34,245 nucleotides of DNA from Staphylococcus sp. GSSP0090 (GTDB lineage: Bacteria > Bacillota > Bacilli > Staphylococcales > Staphylococcaceae). Every line of letters begins with the position of its first letter. The first letter of the stretch is position 1. A model generated the notes under the pieces. The model searched no databases. It saw only the letters and a program-made list of their open reading frames with translations, and had not been told where the DNA came from. Where the stretch lies: assembly GCF_013391405.1 (NCBI RefSeq), contig NZ_JACBFD010000004.1, positions 1 through 34,245 of the forward strand, in the 5' to 3' direction. The translations under genes were made by a program, and so were the position numbers. Below are positions 16,344 to 25,241 of the stretch, piece after piece.

Positions 16344-17828
16344 TTGAATACTAAAAATAAAGACATTCCATGCTTAATAACAATTTTTGGAGCAACGGGT
16401 GATTTAAGTCACAGAAAATTATTTCCATCATTGTTTCATCTATATCAACAAGAAAATTTAAATGAACAGGTTGCTATAATTGGTATTGGTAGAAGAGAGT
16501 TAACAAATGATGATTTCCGTAGCCAAGTGAAGTCATCTATTCAAGAACATGTTAAAGATACCAAACATCTTGATAAATTTATGGAACATGTATTTTATCA
16601 TAAACACGATGTAAGTGACGAAGCAAGCTACCAATCATTACTAGAAGTTAGTAATAAGCTAGACACTGAATTCAATTTAAATGGTAATAGATTATTCTAT
16701 TTAGCTATGGCACCAAAATTCTTTGGTGTAATTTCTGACTATTTAAAATCATCTGGATTAACAGATACTACTGGTTTCAAACGATTAGTCATTGAAAAAC
16801 CATTTGGCTCTGATTTAGAATCTGCTGAAGATTTAAATGAGCAATTACGTCGTTCTTTTAAAGAAGAAGAAATTTATCGTATTGATCATTACTTAGGTAA
16901 AGATATGGTACAAAATATTGAAGTGTTACGTTTTGCGAATGCAATGTTCGAACCACTGTGGAATAACAAATATATTTCAAACATCCAAGTAACATCGTCT
17001 GAAGTATTAGGTGTAGAAGATAGAGGTGGCTATTATGAATCAAGCGGTGCATTAAAAGATATGGTACAAAACCATATGTTGCAAATGGTTGCCCTACTCG
17101 CTATGGAAGCACCTATCAGTTTACACAGTGAAGACATTAGAGCAGAAAAAGTAAAAGCACTTAAATCATTAAGAAAATTAGAACCTGAAGAAGTTAGACA
17201 AAACTTCGTCCGTGGTCAATATGATGAAGGTGTCATCGAAGGCCAAAAAGTACCAAAATATAGAGATGAAGATCGTGTTGCTGAAGATTCAACTACACCT
17301 ACTTTTGTAGCAGGTAAATTAACGATTGATAACTTTAGATGGGCAGGCGTGCCATTCTATATTAGAACTGGTAAGCGTATGAAGAGTAAAACGATACAAG
17401 TTGTTGTTGAATTTAAAGAAGTACCGATGAACTTGTATTATGAAACTGAAAAAAAATTAGACTCTAACTTACTTGTTATCAACATTCAACCTAATGAAGG
17501 CGTATCACTACACTTAAATGCTAAGAAAAATGTACAAGGTATTGAGACAGAGCCTGTTCAATTATCATATGCAATGAGTGCACAGGACAAGATGAATACT
17601 GTCGATGCATATGAAAACTTATTGTTTGATTGTTTAAATGGTGATGCTACAAACTTTACACATTGGGAAGAATTAAAATCTACTTGGAAATTTGTAGATG
17701 CAATTCAAGAAGAATGGAATCAAAATGAACCAGAGTTCCCTAACTATGAATCAGGATCCAATGGTCCACTTGATAGTGATTTATTATTAAGTAGAGATGG
17801 TTTCAAATGGTGGGACGATATTCATTAA
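16344..17828 (+). CDS. zwf: Glucose-6-phosphate 1-dehydrogenase
   Basis: From TTG 16344 the enzyme has 494 residues, the normal length, starting MNTKNKDIPCLITIFGATGD. The NADP loop GATGDLSHRK lies near residues 16-25, and the substrate motif RIDHYLGK lies at 179-186. It oxidises glucose 6-phosphate to 6-phosphogluconolactone, the first step of the oxidative pentose phosphate pathway. TGAGG (16331-16335) is eight bases before the TTG. The upstream ATG at 16296 overlaps the promoter and is not credible. Gnd, the next oxidative enzyme, lies 4 kb away on the other strand. Confidence 0.96.
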   Translation: MNTKNKDIPCLITIFGATGDLSHRKLFPSLFHLYQQENLNEQVAIIGIGRRELTNDDFRSQVKSSIQEHVKDTKHLDKFMEHVFYHKHDVSDEASYQSLLEVSNKLDTEFNLNGNRLFYLAMAPKFFGVISDYLKSSGLTDTTGFKRLVIEKPFGSDLESAEDLNEQLRRSFKEEEIYRIDHYLGKDMVQNIEVLRFANAMFEPLWNNKYISNIQVTSSEVLGVEDRGGYYESSGALKDMVQNHMLQMVALLAMEAPISLHSEDIRAEKVKALKSLRKLEPEEVRQNFVRGQYDEGVIEGQKVPKYRDEDRVAEDSTTPTFVAGKLTIDNFRWAGVPFYIRTGKRMKSKTIQVVVEFKEVPMNLYYETEKKLDSNLLVINIQPNEGVSLHLNAKKNVQGIETEPVQLSYAMSAQDKMNTVDAYENLLFDCLNGDATNFTHWEELKSTWKFVDAIQEEWNQNEPEFPNYESGSNGPLDSDLLLSRDGFKWWDDIH

Positions 17829-17849
17829 ATAATATAGCTAATCATATGA

Positions 17850-17888
17850 GCATCAACATTTGTTTTATAACAATGTTGATGCTTTTTT
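17850..17888 (+). terminator. Terminator of zwf
   Basis: GCATCAACATT (17850-17860) pairs with AATGTTGATGC (17872-17882) around an 11-base loop, followed by six Ts. The stem begins about 20 bases after the zwf stop. Confidence 0.9.
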
Positions 17889-18223
17889 GTTCTCTATTTT
17901 TTATGTTATTATTTAAGCTATTGAGTTAAAAAAGTGAATTTCCAATAAGTTATTTACATTTTACCCTATTTAATATTTTTAAGATGTAAGTGCAATGAAA
18001 ATGATGTAGAATATACTTAATCAGTAAAAAACGATTTATGTCATGTAATGATTTAATTATAAGTCTTGTAAAACCACGATTGCTTTATTTATTTGATGTA
18101 CCATCAGATGAATATCATTAATTACTTTAATGAAACAGTGGTTATAAATATTTTGGGTTTGTGCCCTATCAATAGTTGACGGTTTGTTAATTAAACGGAA
18201 AATCTAGTTTAGGAGTGAAAGTT
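17889..18223. other. Non-coding AT-rich spacer before the AraC-type gene
   Basis: I see no open frame with an SD and no strong hairpin in these 335 bases. A TTGACG hexamer at 18176-18181 is a possible -35 for the AraC-type gene, but no good -10 lies at the right distance. AACCAC and GTGGTT about 60 bases apart form only a short inverted pair. Confidence 0.5.
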
Positions 18224-19105
18224 TTGGACGTTATCAAGCAAATACAACAGGCAATTGTTTATATAGAAGATCATTTATTAGTGCCTTTTCATTTGCAAGC
18301 ACTCAGCGATTACGTTGGTCTTTCACCATATCATCTCGATCAATCGTTTAAAATGATTGTTGGTCAATCTCCGACAGAGTATGCTAGGTCTCGTAGAATG
18401 ACTTTAGCCGCGAAAGAAATTATAAGTGGATCTAGTCGATTAATGGATATTGCTAAAAAATATCATTACAATGATACAAATGCTTTTGCAAATGACTTCA
18501 GTGATTTTCACGGTGTTTCACCTATTCAAGTCAACACAAAACGTGATGAGCTAAAGATACAACCACGTCTATATATTAAATTAACGACAACAGAAAAACC
18601 ACCCAATGCATATCGTTTAGAAGATACAGAAGGTATATCTTTGGTTGGTTATGCACAGTTTATAGATTCAGCGCATCTAGAAAATCCTTTTAAAGTCCCC
18701 GATTTTCTCGAGGACTTAATGGAAGATGGTAAAATTAAGGAGTTACAACGATATAATGATATAAGTCCACATGAACTTTTTGTAGTCAATTGTCCACTAG
18801 ATGAAGGTATGGAAATATTTGTTGGTGTACCTAGTGAACGTTATCCTGCGCATTTAGAAAGTAGATACCTACCAGAAAGACAATATGCAAAATTCAACCT
18901 CCAAGGTGAATTAGACTATGTTGTTAATGAGGCGTGGTATTATATTGAAACAAGCTTACAAATGACTTTACCTTATGAACATAATAGTCTATATGTTGAG
19001 GTATATCCTTTTGATATATCATTTGATGATCCATTTAGTAAAATTCAATTATGGATGCCTGTAGACCAAGAACAGTACTTAGATTATGATGAAACGAATT
19101 ATTAA
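18224..19105 (+). CDS. AraC-family regulator with GyrI-like effector domain
   Basis: From TTG 18224 the protein has 293 residues. Residues about 5-105 form the AraC double helix-turn-helix (LQALSDYVGLSPYHLDQSFK, then IAKKYHYNDTNAFANDF and FHGVSPIQ), placed N-terminally as in Rob-type regulators. Residues about 115-290 resemble the GyrI-like small-molecule binding domain. AGGAGTG (18211-18217) is the SD for the TTG; the GTG inside it at 18215 would have no SD of its own. The ligand and targets are unknown; its neighbours zwf and malA suggest sugar or stress response only by position. It ends at a strong stem. Confidence 0.85.
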   Translation: MDVIKQIQQAIVYIEDHLLVPFHLQALSDYVGLSPYHLDQSFKMIVGQSPTEYARSRRMTLAAKEIISGSSRLMDIAKKYHYNDTNAFANDFSDFHGVSPIQVNTKRDELKIQPRLYIKLTTTEKPPNAYRLEDTEGISLVGYAQFIDSAHLENPFKVPDFLEDLMEDGKIKELQRYNDISPHELFVVNCPLDEGMEIFVGVPSERYPAHLESRYLPERQYAKFNLQGELDYVVNEAWYYIETSLQMTLPYEHNSLYVEVYPFDISFDDPFSKIQLWMPVDQEQYLDYDETNY

Positions 19106-19161
19106 AAATTTAATAATTTTAAAATTTTCACGTTATTTATATACTATTTGTGGGACGATTA

Positions 19162-19192
19162 AAGCCGAGACATCTTCATGTCTCGGCTTGTT
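19162..19192. terminator. Terminator between the AraC-type gene and malA
   Basis: AAGCCGAGACAT (19162-19173) pairs perfectly with ATGTCTCGGCTT (19178-19189) around CTTC, followed by TGTTTTA on the + side. It sits between convergent genes, with the malA stop inside the T-rich tail. GAGACAT/ATGTCTC recurs in the palindromes at 4891 and 25427. Confidence 0.85.
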
Positions 19193-20857
19193 TTAATGAC
19201 TTTTTATTTCAACTACAAATGCTTCAAAAGGACGTAATGCATGCATGTCGATAGGTTGATCCTTATAGTTATGAATTAAAACTTCATCGCTGTTGTAAGA
19301 GAAATAAGCAGGTATATTTAAAGATGACACTTGATTAGTCAGATTACCTACTATTAAGACTTGCTTATCATCTAAAGTTCTTGTATATGCGAATACTTGC
19401 TCGTTATCTGCATCTATAAGATCAAATGTGCCATATGTATAGACATCATCAGATTTTTTCAATTGAATCATTGTTTTATAAAAATTGAGTATTGAATTGG
19501 GATTATCTTGTTGTTCAGCAACATTAATTTGTTGATAATTAGGATTTACTGGGAACCAAGGTTCATGATCTGAAAAACCACCATTTTTATTCTGGTTCCA
19601 TTGCATAGGTGTTCTTGAATTATCTCTATTCTCCATTTTATGTTTTTCTAATAGTGCAGCTGTATCACCATTTTGTGCTTTCACTATATTATATTCATTA
19701 ACAACTGCCACATCATTAAAAGTTTCAATACTTTCAAATGGATAATTTGTCATACCTATTTCCTGTCCTTGATAAATAAATGGTGTACCTTGTTGCAAGA
19801 AATAAACAATTGCATGGCTTGTTGCGGATTCATACCAATACGTTTTGTCATCTCCCCATGTTGAAACACGTCTAGGTTGATCGTGATTTTCTATAAATAA
19901 TGCATTCCAACCTACATTTTCTAATTTCTTTTGCCATCGATTTAATATATCTTTGTATGATTTTACATCAAATTTTACGTCGCCCGTGTTCCATAATCCT
20001 AGATGCTCAAACTGGAAGATCATATTGAATTTACCTTTATGTTCTCCCACCCATTCCTCTGCATTATCTGGGTTAACGCCATTGGCCTCACCTACTGTCA
20101 TAATATTATATTGACTCAGCGACTTATCTTTCATTTCTTGCAACCATGTTTGTATACCAGGTTGATTCATATCAACATCAAATGCTGGTGCATATGTTTT
20201 ACCTTCTGGAACAGGTAAATCTCCAGCTTCAAATGATTTTTTAATATGAGTGATGGCATCTACTCTAAAACCATCAATCCCTTTTTCGAACCACCAATTC
20301 ATCATAGCAAATATTTCATCACGCACAGCTGGATTGTCCCAGTTTAAATCAGGTTGCTTTTTACTGAATAAATGAAAATAATACTCTTGCGTTTGCGCAT
20401 CATATTCCCATGTTGAACCATTAAATATACTTTCCCAATTATTTGGTTCCGAACCATCAGCTTTTGGCTTTTGCCATATATACCAATCGCGTTTGGGATT
20501 GTCTTTACTTGATTTTGATTCTATAAACCAAGGATGTTCATCAGAAGTATGATTTACGACAAGATCCAAGATTAATTTCATGCCACGTTCATGTACCCCT
20601 TCAAGTAATTGATTAAAATCATCCATCGTTCCAAATTCATCCATAATATCTTTATAATCACTAATATCATATCCATTATCATCATTTGGTGATTTATACA
20701 TTGGACTTAACCATATAACATCGATACCTAAATCTTTTAAATAATCCAACTTCTCTATAACACCTGGTAAGTCTCCAATACCATCATGATTTGAGTCATT
20801 AAAGCTTCTTGGATAAACTTGATATGCTACGGCTTCTTTCCACCATTGTCTATTCAT
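19193..20857 (-). CDS. malA: Alpha-glucosidase, GH13 family (MalA)
   Basis: The 554-residue cytoplasmic enzyme has all GH13 regions: DLVVNHTSDEHPW, GFRVDAI with nucleophile Asp200, GEAN with acid/base Glu257 and ENHDQPR with Asp326. It belongs to the oligo-1,6-glucosidase/alpha-glucosidase group, and the VVNHTS-type region II agrees. It splits maltose or isomalto-oligosaccharides to glucose after uptake. AAGGAGG lies eight bases before the ATG. It follows malR by 12 bases in the same operon, matching the staphylococcal malR-malA pair. Trehalose-6-phosphate hydrolase is a weaker alternative. Confidence 0.9.
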   Translation of the reverse strand: MNRQWWKEAVAYQVYPRSFNDSNHDGIGDLPGVIEKLDYLKDLGIDVIWLSPMYKSPNDDNGYDISDYKDIMDEFGTMDDFNQLLEGVHERGMKLILDLVVNHTSDEHPWFIESKSSKDNPKRDWYIWQKPKADGSEPNNWESIFNGSTWEYDAQTQEYYFHLFSKKQPDLNWDNPAVRDEIFAMMNWWFEKGIDGFRVDAITHIKKSFEAGDLPVPEGKTYAPAFDVDMNQPGIQTWLQEMKDKSLSQYNIMTVGEANGVNPDNAEEWVGEHKGKFNMIFQFEHLGLWNTGDVKFDVKSYKDILNRWQKKLENVGWNALFIENHDQPRRVSTWGDDKTYWYESATSHAIVYFLQQGTPFIYQGQEIGMTNYPFESIETFNDVAVVNEYNIVKAQNGDTAALLEKHKMENRDNSRTPMQWNQNKNGGFSDHEPWFPVNPNYQQINVAEQQDNPNSILNFYKTMIQLKKSDDVYTYGTFDLIDADNEQVFAYTRTLDDKQVLIVGNLTNQVSSLNIPAYFSYNSDEVLIHNYKDQPIDMHALRPFEAFVVEIKSH

Positions 20858-20869
20858 TATTGTGCCTCC

Positions 20870-21874
20870 TTAAAGTTTTTGTGTTGAGCGACGATTAACA
20901 ATATGCGTTGGTATAATGATATTCAAATCGTCAATGTGGTTACCACTTACTAGTGCCATTATGCTTTCTCCTGCAGCTCTGCCTAATAATTGAGGTTGAA
21001 TATCTACAGCAGTCTGTGGCGGTGCTGCATTTGCAGATATATATGAGTCATTAAAAGTTGCAGTTTGTATTTCCTCTGGTATAGCAATTTTCAATTCATA
21101 TAATGCGCTCAATACAAGTTGGTTAAGCATCGTATCAGAAGTAATTACGATTGTTGGCAAAGTATTTTCATTGATAAGTGTTTTAAAGTGACTTATTATT
21201 TGTTGCCGATTCATTTCTATAAAAACCGTATTTGGTTTCAAATGTGCTTCTTTTAATGCGCGTTTGTAACCTGTTATTCGATCTTTTACGACTTCATAAT
21301 CACCTAACTCCGCTAAAAATTGAAATGATGTATGACCCAAAGTGATTAAATAACGCGTCAATAGCTGTGCTGCCAATATATTGTCATTATCTATATGTAC
21401 TATTTTTTCATGATTGATTGGTTTACCAATAACCACATAAGGAACAGACTGTTGTTTAAGCAAATTAGCAATCGCATCGTTTTCCTTTGAATATAATAAA
21501 ATAAAACCTTCAACTGCATGAGACTGAATCATCTGTTGAACTTCAGTTAGAATTTCATTAATTTGTTCTCCTGTTGTAGAAATAGTTGCATAGTCATGGC
21601 GCTTACATTCAGTATAAATTCCAGATAATACTTCTATAATAAACGGATTTTGCCTTGTTACTTTATCACCTTGCTTTTGAATAATACCAATTGTTTTCGA
21701 TTTCTTTGTTATGAGGGTTCGCGCAGCATGGTTAGGTTGATAATTTAAATCAGCCATGATTTGTTTAACTCTTTCACGCGTGGTTATACTTATGCGGCGA
21801 TTTCCACTAAGTACACGGGAAACGGTAGAAGGAGAAACATTTGCTGCGTTTGCAATATCTCTTATCGTTACCAA
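20870..21874 (-). CDS. malR: LacI-family maltose operon regulator MalR
   Basis: From TTG 21874 the regulator has 334 residues: a LacI helix-turn-helix at 2-25 (VTIRDIANAANVSPSTVSRV), hinge (YQPNHAARTL), and a sugar-binding periplasmic-like domain from about 60 on. The longer ATG frame to 21979 runs across the promoter and operator, so it is not real. AAGGA lies ten bases before the TTG. It controls malA, and by the operator at 21960-21979 probably itself. A cre-like site in the leader suggests CcpA control too. Other LacI-type sugar regulators cannot be fully excluded, but the malA neighbour favours MalR. Confidence 0.88.
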   Translation of the reverse strand: MVTIRDIANAANVSPSTVSRVLSGNRRISITTRERVKQIMADLNYQPNHAARTLITKKSKTIGIIQKQGDKVTRQNPFIIEVLSGIYTECKRHDYATISTTGEQINEILTEVQQMIQSHAVEGFILLYSKENDAIANLLKQQSVPYVVIGKPINHEKIVHIDNDNILAAQLLTRYLITLGHTSFQFLAELGDYEVVKDRITGYKRALKEAHLKPNTVFIEMNRQQIISHFKTLINENTLPTIVITSDTMLNQLVLSALYELKIAIPEEIQTATFNDSYISANAAPPQTAVDIQPQLLGRAAGESIMALVSGNHIDDLNIIIPTHIVNRRSTQKL

Positions 21875-21898
21875 TACAATGACATCCTTCATTAAATA

Positions 21899-21912
21899 AT
21901 AAAGCGCTTTCT
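21899..21912 (-). promoter_or_regulatory. Putative cre site (CcpA) in the malR leader
   Basis: AGAAAGCGCTTTAT on the minus strand matches the pseudo-palindromic cre TGAAAGCGCTTTCA at 11 of 14 positions, including the perfect core AAAGCGCTTT. It lies about 10-20 bases after the predicted transcription start, where CcpA would act as a roadblock. Confidence 0.55.
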
Positions 21913-21925
21913 CTTGCTTAAATAA

Positions 21926-21954
21926 AGGATAAAGAAAATACAGAGGAAAGTCAA
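21926..21954 (-). promoter_or_regulatory. Promoter of malRA
   Basis: On the minus strand TTGACT (21949-21954), a 17-base spacer and TATCCT (21926-21931) form a good sigma-A promoter. It lies between the operator at 21960 and the cre-like site at 21899. Confidence 0.7.
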
Positions 21955-21959
21955 AAGAT

Positions 21960-21979
21960 TTGTGCAAACGTTTGCGCAA
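21960..21979. promoter_or_regulatory. LacI-type operator upstream of malR
   Basis: TTGTGCAAACGTTTGCGCAA is a 20-base palindrome with one mismatched pair and a perfect 12-base core GCAAACGTTTGC. This is the classic LacI/GalR-family half-site geometry with central CG. It lies directly upstream of the -35 of malRA. MalR binding is the simplest idea; its shape also fits a weak cre. Confidence 0.7.
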
Positions 21980-22009
21980 AAACTAGAACTTATTATAAAA
22001 CATAAGGTA

Positions 22010-22057
22010 TAAAAAAAGCCCGAACATGATTATTTTAGCAATCATGTTTCGGACTTT
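22010..22057 (-). terminator. Terminator of gnd
   Basis: On the minus strand AAGTCCGAAACATGATT (22040-22056) pairs with AATCATGTTCGGGCTT (22016-22031), with one bulged A and one G-U pair, followed by a run of seven Ts. Confidence 0.88.
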
Positions 22058-22093
22058 GATATAAATGAATATTTTCGAATGTTTAAGTTCGAG

Positions 22094-23503
22094 TTATTCT
22101 TCTATCCATTGTGTATGGAACACACCTTCACGGTCTTTACGTTCATAAGTATGCGCACCAAAATAATCACGTTGTGCTTGAATTAAGTTAGCTGGTAAGT
22201 TTTCTGAACGGTAACTATCGTAATAGTTAATACTAGCAGAGAAACCAGGCGTTGGAACACCATTTTGTACACCAGTTGCGACAACGTCACGTAATGCATC
22301 TTGATAGTTTGTTACAATATCTTTGAAGTATGGATCTAATAATAAATTTTGTAACTCTGTATCATTATCATAAGCTTCTTTAATTTTTTGTAAGAATTGT
22401 GCACGAATGATACAACCTTCACGCCAAATCATAGCTAATTCGCCTAATTTAAGGTTCCATTCGTTATCTTCACTTGCTTTTCTCATTTGAGCAAAACCTT
22501 GTGCATAAGAACAAATTTTACTCATATAAAGTGCTTTACGTATTTTTTCTAAGAATTCATCTTTATTGCCTTCGAATTTAGCATTTGGTCCATTTAATTG
22601 TTTTGAAGCATTCACACGTTCTTCTTTGATTGATGAAATGAAACGTGCAAACACTGATTCAGTAATAATTGTTAATGGAATACCTAATTCTAAAGCATTA
22701 ATTGAAGTCCATTTACCAGTACCTTTTTGACCAGCAGTATCTAGTATTTTTTCTACTAAAGCATCATCAGCGTTATCATCTAATTTAGTGAAGATATCTC
22801 CAGTAATTTCAATGAGGTAACTTGATAATTCGCCTGCATTCCAATCTTTGAATGTTTTTGAAATTTCTTCATGAGACATGCCAAGTAAGTCTTTCATCAT
22901 TGCATAACTTTCAGCAATTAATTGCATATCTGCATATTCAATACCATTGTGTACCATTTTAACATAGTGCCCAGCACCATTAGGTCCAATGTAAGCTACG
23001 CATGCAGCGCCATCGTCAGCTTTAGCAGAAATAGATTCTAATATATCACTTACTTTATCAAATGCAGCTTCTTGACCACCAGGCATTAATGAAGGACCAG
23101 TTAACGCGCCAACTTCTCCGCCTGATACACCCATTCCGATAAAGTTTACGCCACTTTCAGCAAGTGCTTTATTACGTCTGATAGTATCTTGATAGTTTGT
23201 GTTACCGCCATCAATTAGGATATCATCATTGTCTAATAATGGTAATAAGCTATCGATTGTTGCATCTGTTGCAGGACCAGCTTTAACCATTAATAAAATT
23301 TTACGGGGTTTTTCTAGAGAATTAACAAATTCTTCTATAGAGTAAGTTGGATGTATGTTTTTTCCTTCAGATTCTTTAACCATTTCATCAGTTTTTTCTG
23401 AAGAACGGTTAAATACTGAAACACTATATCCACGAGATTCAATATTCCAAGCAAGGTTTTTACCCATTACGGCTAAACCTACTACACCAATTTGTTGTGT
23501 CAT
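22094..23503 (-). CDS. gnd: 6-phosphogluconate dehydrogenase, decarboxylating
   Basis: The 469-residue enzyme has the NADP motif GLAVMG (residues 9-14), the [11 protein letters not shown] and [11 protein letters not shown] substrate regions, and the 6PGDH signature around [17 protein letters not shown]. The C-terminal part ends HTQWIEE. Full length for the long-chain Gnd class. It converts 6-phosphogluconate to ribulose 5-phosphate with CO2 and NADPH. AGAGAGG lies before the ATG, and an extended -10 (TGATACAAT, minus strand 23539-23547) lies about 40 bases upstream. Together with Zwf it forms the oxidative pentose phosphate route. Confidence 0.97.
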   Translation of the reverse strand: MTQQIGVVGLAVMGKNLAWNIESRGYSVSVFNRSSEKTDEMVKESEGKNIHPTYSIEEFVNSLEKPRKILLMVKAGPATDATIDSLLPLLDNDDILIDGGNTNYQDTIRRNKALAESGVNFIGMGVSGGEVGALTGPSLMPGGQEAAFDKVSDILESISAKADDGAACVAYIGPNGAGHYVKMVHNGIEYADMQLIAESYAMMKDLLGMSHEEISKTFKDWNAGELSSYLIEITGDIFTKLDDNADDALVEKILDTAGQKGTGKWTSINALELGIPLTIITESVFARFISSIKEERVNASKQLNGPNAKFEGNKDEFLEKIRKALYMSKICSYAQGFAQMRKASEDNEWNLKLGELAMIWREGCIIRAQFLQKIKEAYDNDTELQNLLLDPYFKDIVTNYQDALRDVVATGVQNGVPTPGFSASINYYDSYRSENLPANLIQAQRDYFGAHTYERKDREGVFHTQWIEE

Positions 23504-23538
23504 TATAACTAACCTCTCTTATTAAAGTTTTCTAGTAC

Positions 23539-23547
23539 ATTGTATCA
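23539..23547 (-). promoter_or_regulatory. Extended -10 promoter of gnd
   Basis: TGATACAAT on the minus strand is an extended -10 (TGn-TACAAT) about 37 bases before the gnd ATG. It lies just after the end of the peptidase gene, so gnd need not depend on that transcript. Confidence 0.5.
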
Positions 23548-23572
23548 CAAAGCGATAATAATAATCACTTAA

Positions 23573-24709
23573 TCAGTTTGCAGATTGTTGAGTAATTTTT
23601 TCTACAATTTTAAGCAATTGTTTAGATAATAAATTTAAAGCATTTATTGGCATGCGTTCTTCTGTTGTATGAATGTTTTCATAACCTACACCTAAAATCA
23701 CAGTAGGTATTCCTAATTGGTTAATGATATTACCGTCAGATCCACCACCTGCCATTACAGTATTAGGTTTTAATCCTAAAGCAGTTGCACTTGCTTTCGC
23801 TACTTTAGTAACAATAGCTTCATCATGAATTTTAAAACCTGGGTAACTTTTAATAATTTCAACTTCAGATGTACAACCATATTTTTCCGCAGTATCTTCA
23901 AATACTGATTTCATATGTTGAACTTGAGATGCTATACTTTCATCTGAATGTGAACGTGCTTCTGCTTTAAGTGTTACTTTATCAGCGACAATGTTGGTAG
24001 CTGAACCACCTTCAAATCGTCCGATATTTGCAGTTGTATAGTCATCTATTTGCCCTAATTTCATTTCACTGACTGCTTTTGCAGCTATATTAATCGCACT
24101 TATCCCTTTACTTGGTGTACTTGCATGTGCGGTCTTTCCATAAATTGTAGCATTCACTTTCATTTGTGTAGGTGCATGTGTGACAGTCGTACCAACATCC
24201 ACACTAGCATCAATCGCATAACCATATTCTGCATCTAGCAAATTAGGATCTAACGCTTTAGCACCTTCAAGTCCAGATTCTTCGCCAACAGTAATAACAA
24301 ATTGGATTTGACCATGAGGTATATTTTGATCAGTTAATACATGAATACATTCCAAAATAGCTGCTAAACCAGCTTTGTCATCAGCACCGAGAATTGTAGT
24401 CCCATCAGAGTAAATATAGCCATCATCTTTAATTTGAGGTTTAATATTTAATCCAGGCACAACAGTATCCATATGACTGGTAAAATATATTTTATCTATG
24501 TCAGTTGAATTTGATGTAGCAGGTAAAGTACAAATCAAGTTATTAGCACCGAGATTTTTGTTTATGCTTGCATTATCTTCTTTTACAATTAAGCCTAATG
24601 ATTCAAATTGTGATTTGAGATGTGATTGAATCGTTTGTTCTTGACCACTTTCAGAATTGATTTGAACTAATTCCAAGAATGTGTCTAAAAGTCGTTGTTC
24701 ATTAATCAT
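23573..24709 (-). CDS. M20-family peptidase, PepT-like
   Basis: The 378-residue metallopeptidase has ligands His79 and Asp81 (TSHMDTV), bridging Asp110 (GADDKAG), general base Glu143 and ligand Glu144 (GEESG), Asp167 (IDASVDVG) and His347 (HTTEER). Between them lies the dimerisation or lid domain (about 180-290). It resembles tripeptidase T-like proteins (PepT2/YqjE type) that trim short peptides in the cytoplasm with two zincs. True PepT is about 410 residues; this one is shorter, so I leave the symbol blank. GGGGCA lies before the ATG. Confidence 0.88.
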   Translation of the reverse strand: MINEQRLLDTFLELVQINSESGQEQTIQSHLKSQFESLGLIVKEDNASINKNLGANNLICTLPATSNSTDIDKIYFTSHMDTVVPGLNIKPQIKDDGYIYSDGTTILGADDKAGLAAILECIHVLTDQNIPHGQIQFVITVGEESGLEGAKALDPNLLDAEYGYAIDASVDVGTTVTHAPTQMKVNATIYGKTAHASTPSKGISAINIAAKAVSEMKLGQIDDYTTANIGRFEGGSATNIVADKVTLKAEARSHSDESIASQVQHMKSVFEDTAEKYGCTSEVEIIKSYPGFKIHDEAIVTKVAKASATALGLKPNTVMAGGGSDGNIINQLGIPTVILGVGYENIHTTEERMPINALNLLSKQLLKIVEKITQQSAN

Positions 24710-24812
24710 TTAAAATGCCCCAATCTACTATTTTTATGTCTTATTAGTTAGTTTAACGAATTATATAAAGCAGTAAAACTAATATGATTCAACGTAAGTG
24801 GATTGCATATGA

Positions 24813-24821
24813 TATAATATG
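24813..24821 (+). promoter_or_regulatory. Extended -10 promoter of the Prli42-like gene
   Basis: A TATAAT hexamer at 24813-24818, preceded by TGA (TGn-TATAAT), lies about 80 bases before the small ORF at 24898. No clear -35 is seen. Confidence 0.5.
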
Positions 24822-24897
24822 TATATAAATATATAAATTATGCGTGTATAATTATGGATATAAAACAGATGAAATTATATAAGTTGGAGGAATCATT

Positions 24898-24996
24898 TTG
24901 AATAATAATAAAGTTTTAAGAGTTATTATAGTAATTATGTTAATAGCTGTCGTGCTTGCATTGATCTTGACGAGCGTAGTGCCATTAGTCAATTAA
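24898..24996 (+). CDS. Prli42-like 32-residue membrane peptide
   Basis: A TTG start eight bases after TTGGAGG opens a 32-residue frame: a polar start (MNNNKVLR), a single hydrophobic segment (about residues 9-30) and a stop at 24994-24996. The N-terminal NKK/NNK...RV pattern before one membrane helix matches the small stressosome-associated membrane protein Prli42 of Listeria and its Firmicute relatives, where it anchors the stressosome. Staphylococci lack a full stressosome, so its role here is unclear. It is too short for most ORF calls. The strong SD and promoter support it as a real gene. Confidence 0.7.
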   Translation: MNNNKVLRVIIVIMLIAVVLALILTSVVPLVN

Positions 24997-25180
24997 TTTC
25001 GAATGCATTGATAGCTTTTCAGTGAAAGATGATTTAGCATGCGACATTTATCGTATGAAATAGTAGGTTAATGTACTGTTACATCTTATTTGAATTACTA
25101 TCACATAGGCGTTTAGCTATAGAAATTTCATATTTGAGCATATAGTTAACCAAGTTGACTATAACTCAATATCACGAAAC

Positions 25181-25232
25181 AGGGAGTGGGACAGAAATCC
25201 AATTTTCTAATAGAGATTTCGTAGTCCCACCC
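25181..25232. repeat. Dispersed staphylococcal GTGGGAC hairpin repeat
   Basis: GTGGGAC (25186-25192) pairs with GTCCCAC (25224-25230), and GAAATC with GATTTC inside. The flanking sequence GGGAGTGGGACAGAAAT...CCCACCCCGGCAAGG is of the kind I remember as a recurring intergenic element in staphylococcal genomes. Its role is unknown. It precedes the branched structure at 25242. Confidence 0.6.
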
Positions 25233-25241
25233 CGGCAAGGA

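Noticed and set aside
18176..18214. TTGACG as -35 of the AraC-type gene promoter
   Set aside because: No acceptable -10 lies 16-18 bases downstream, so I left it as a mention only.
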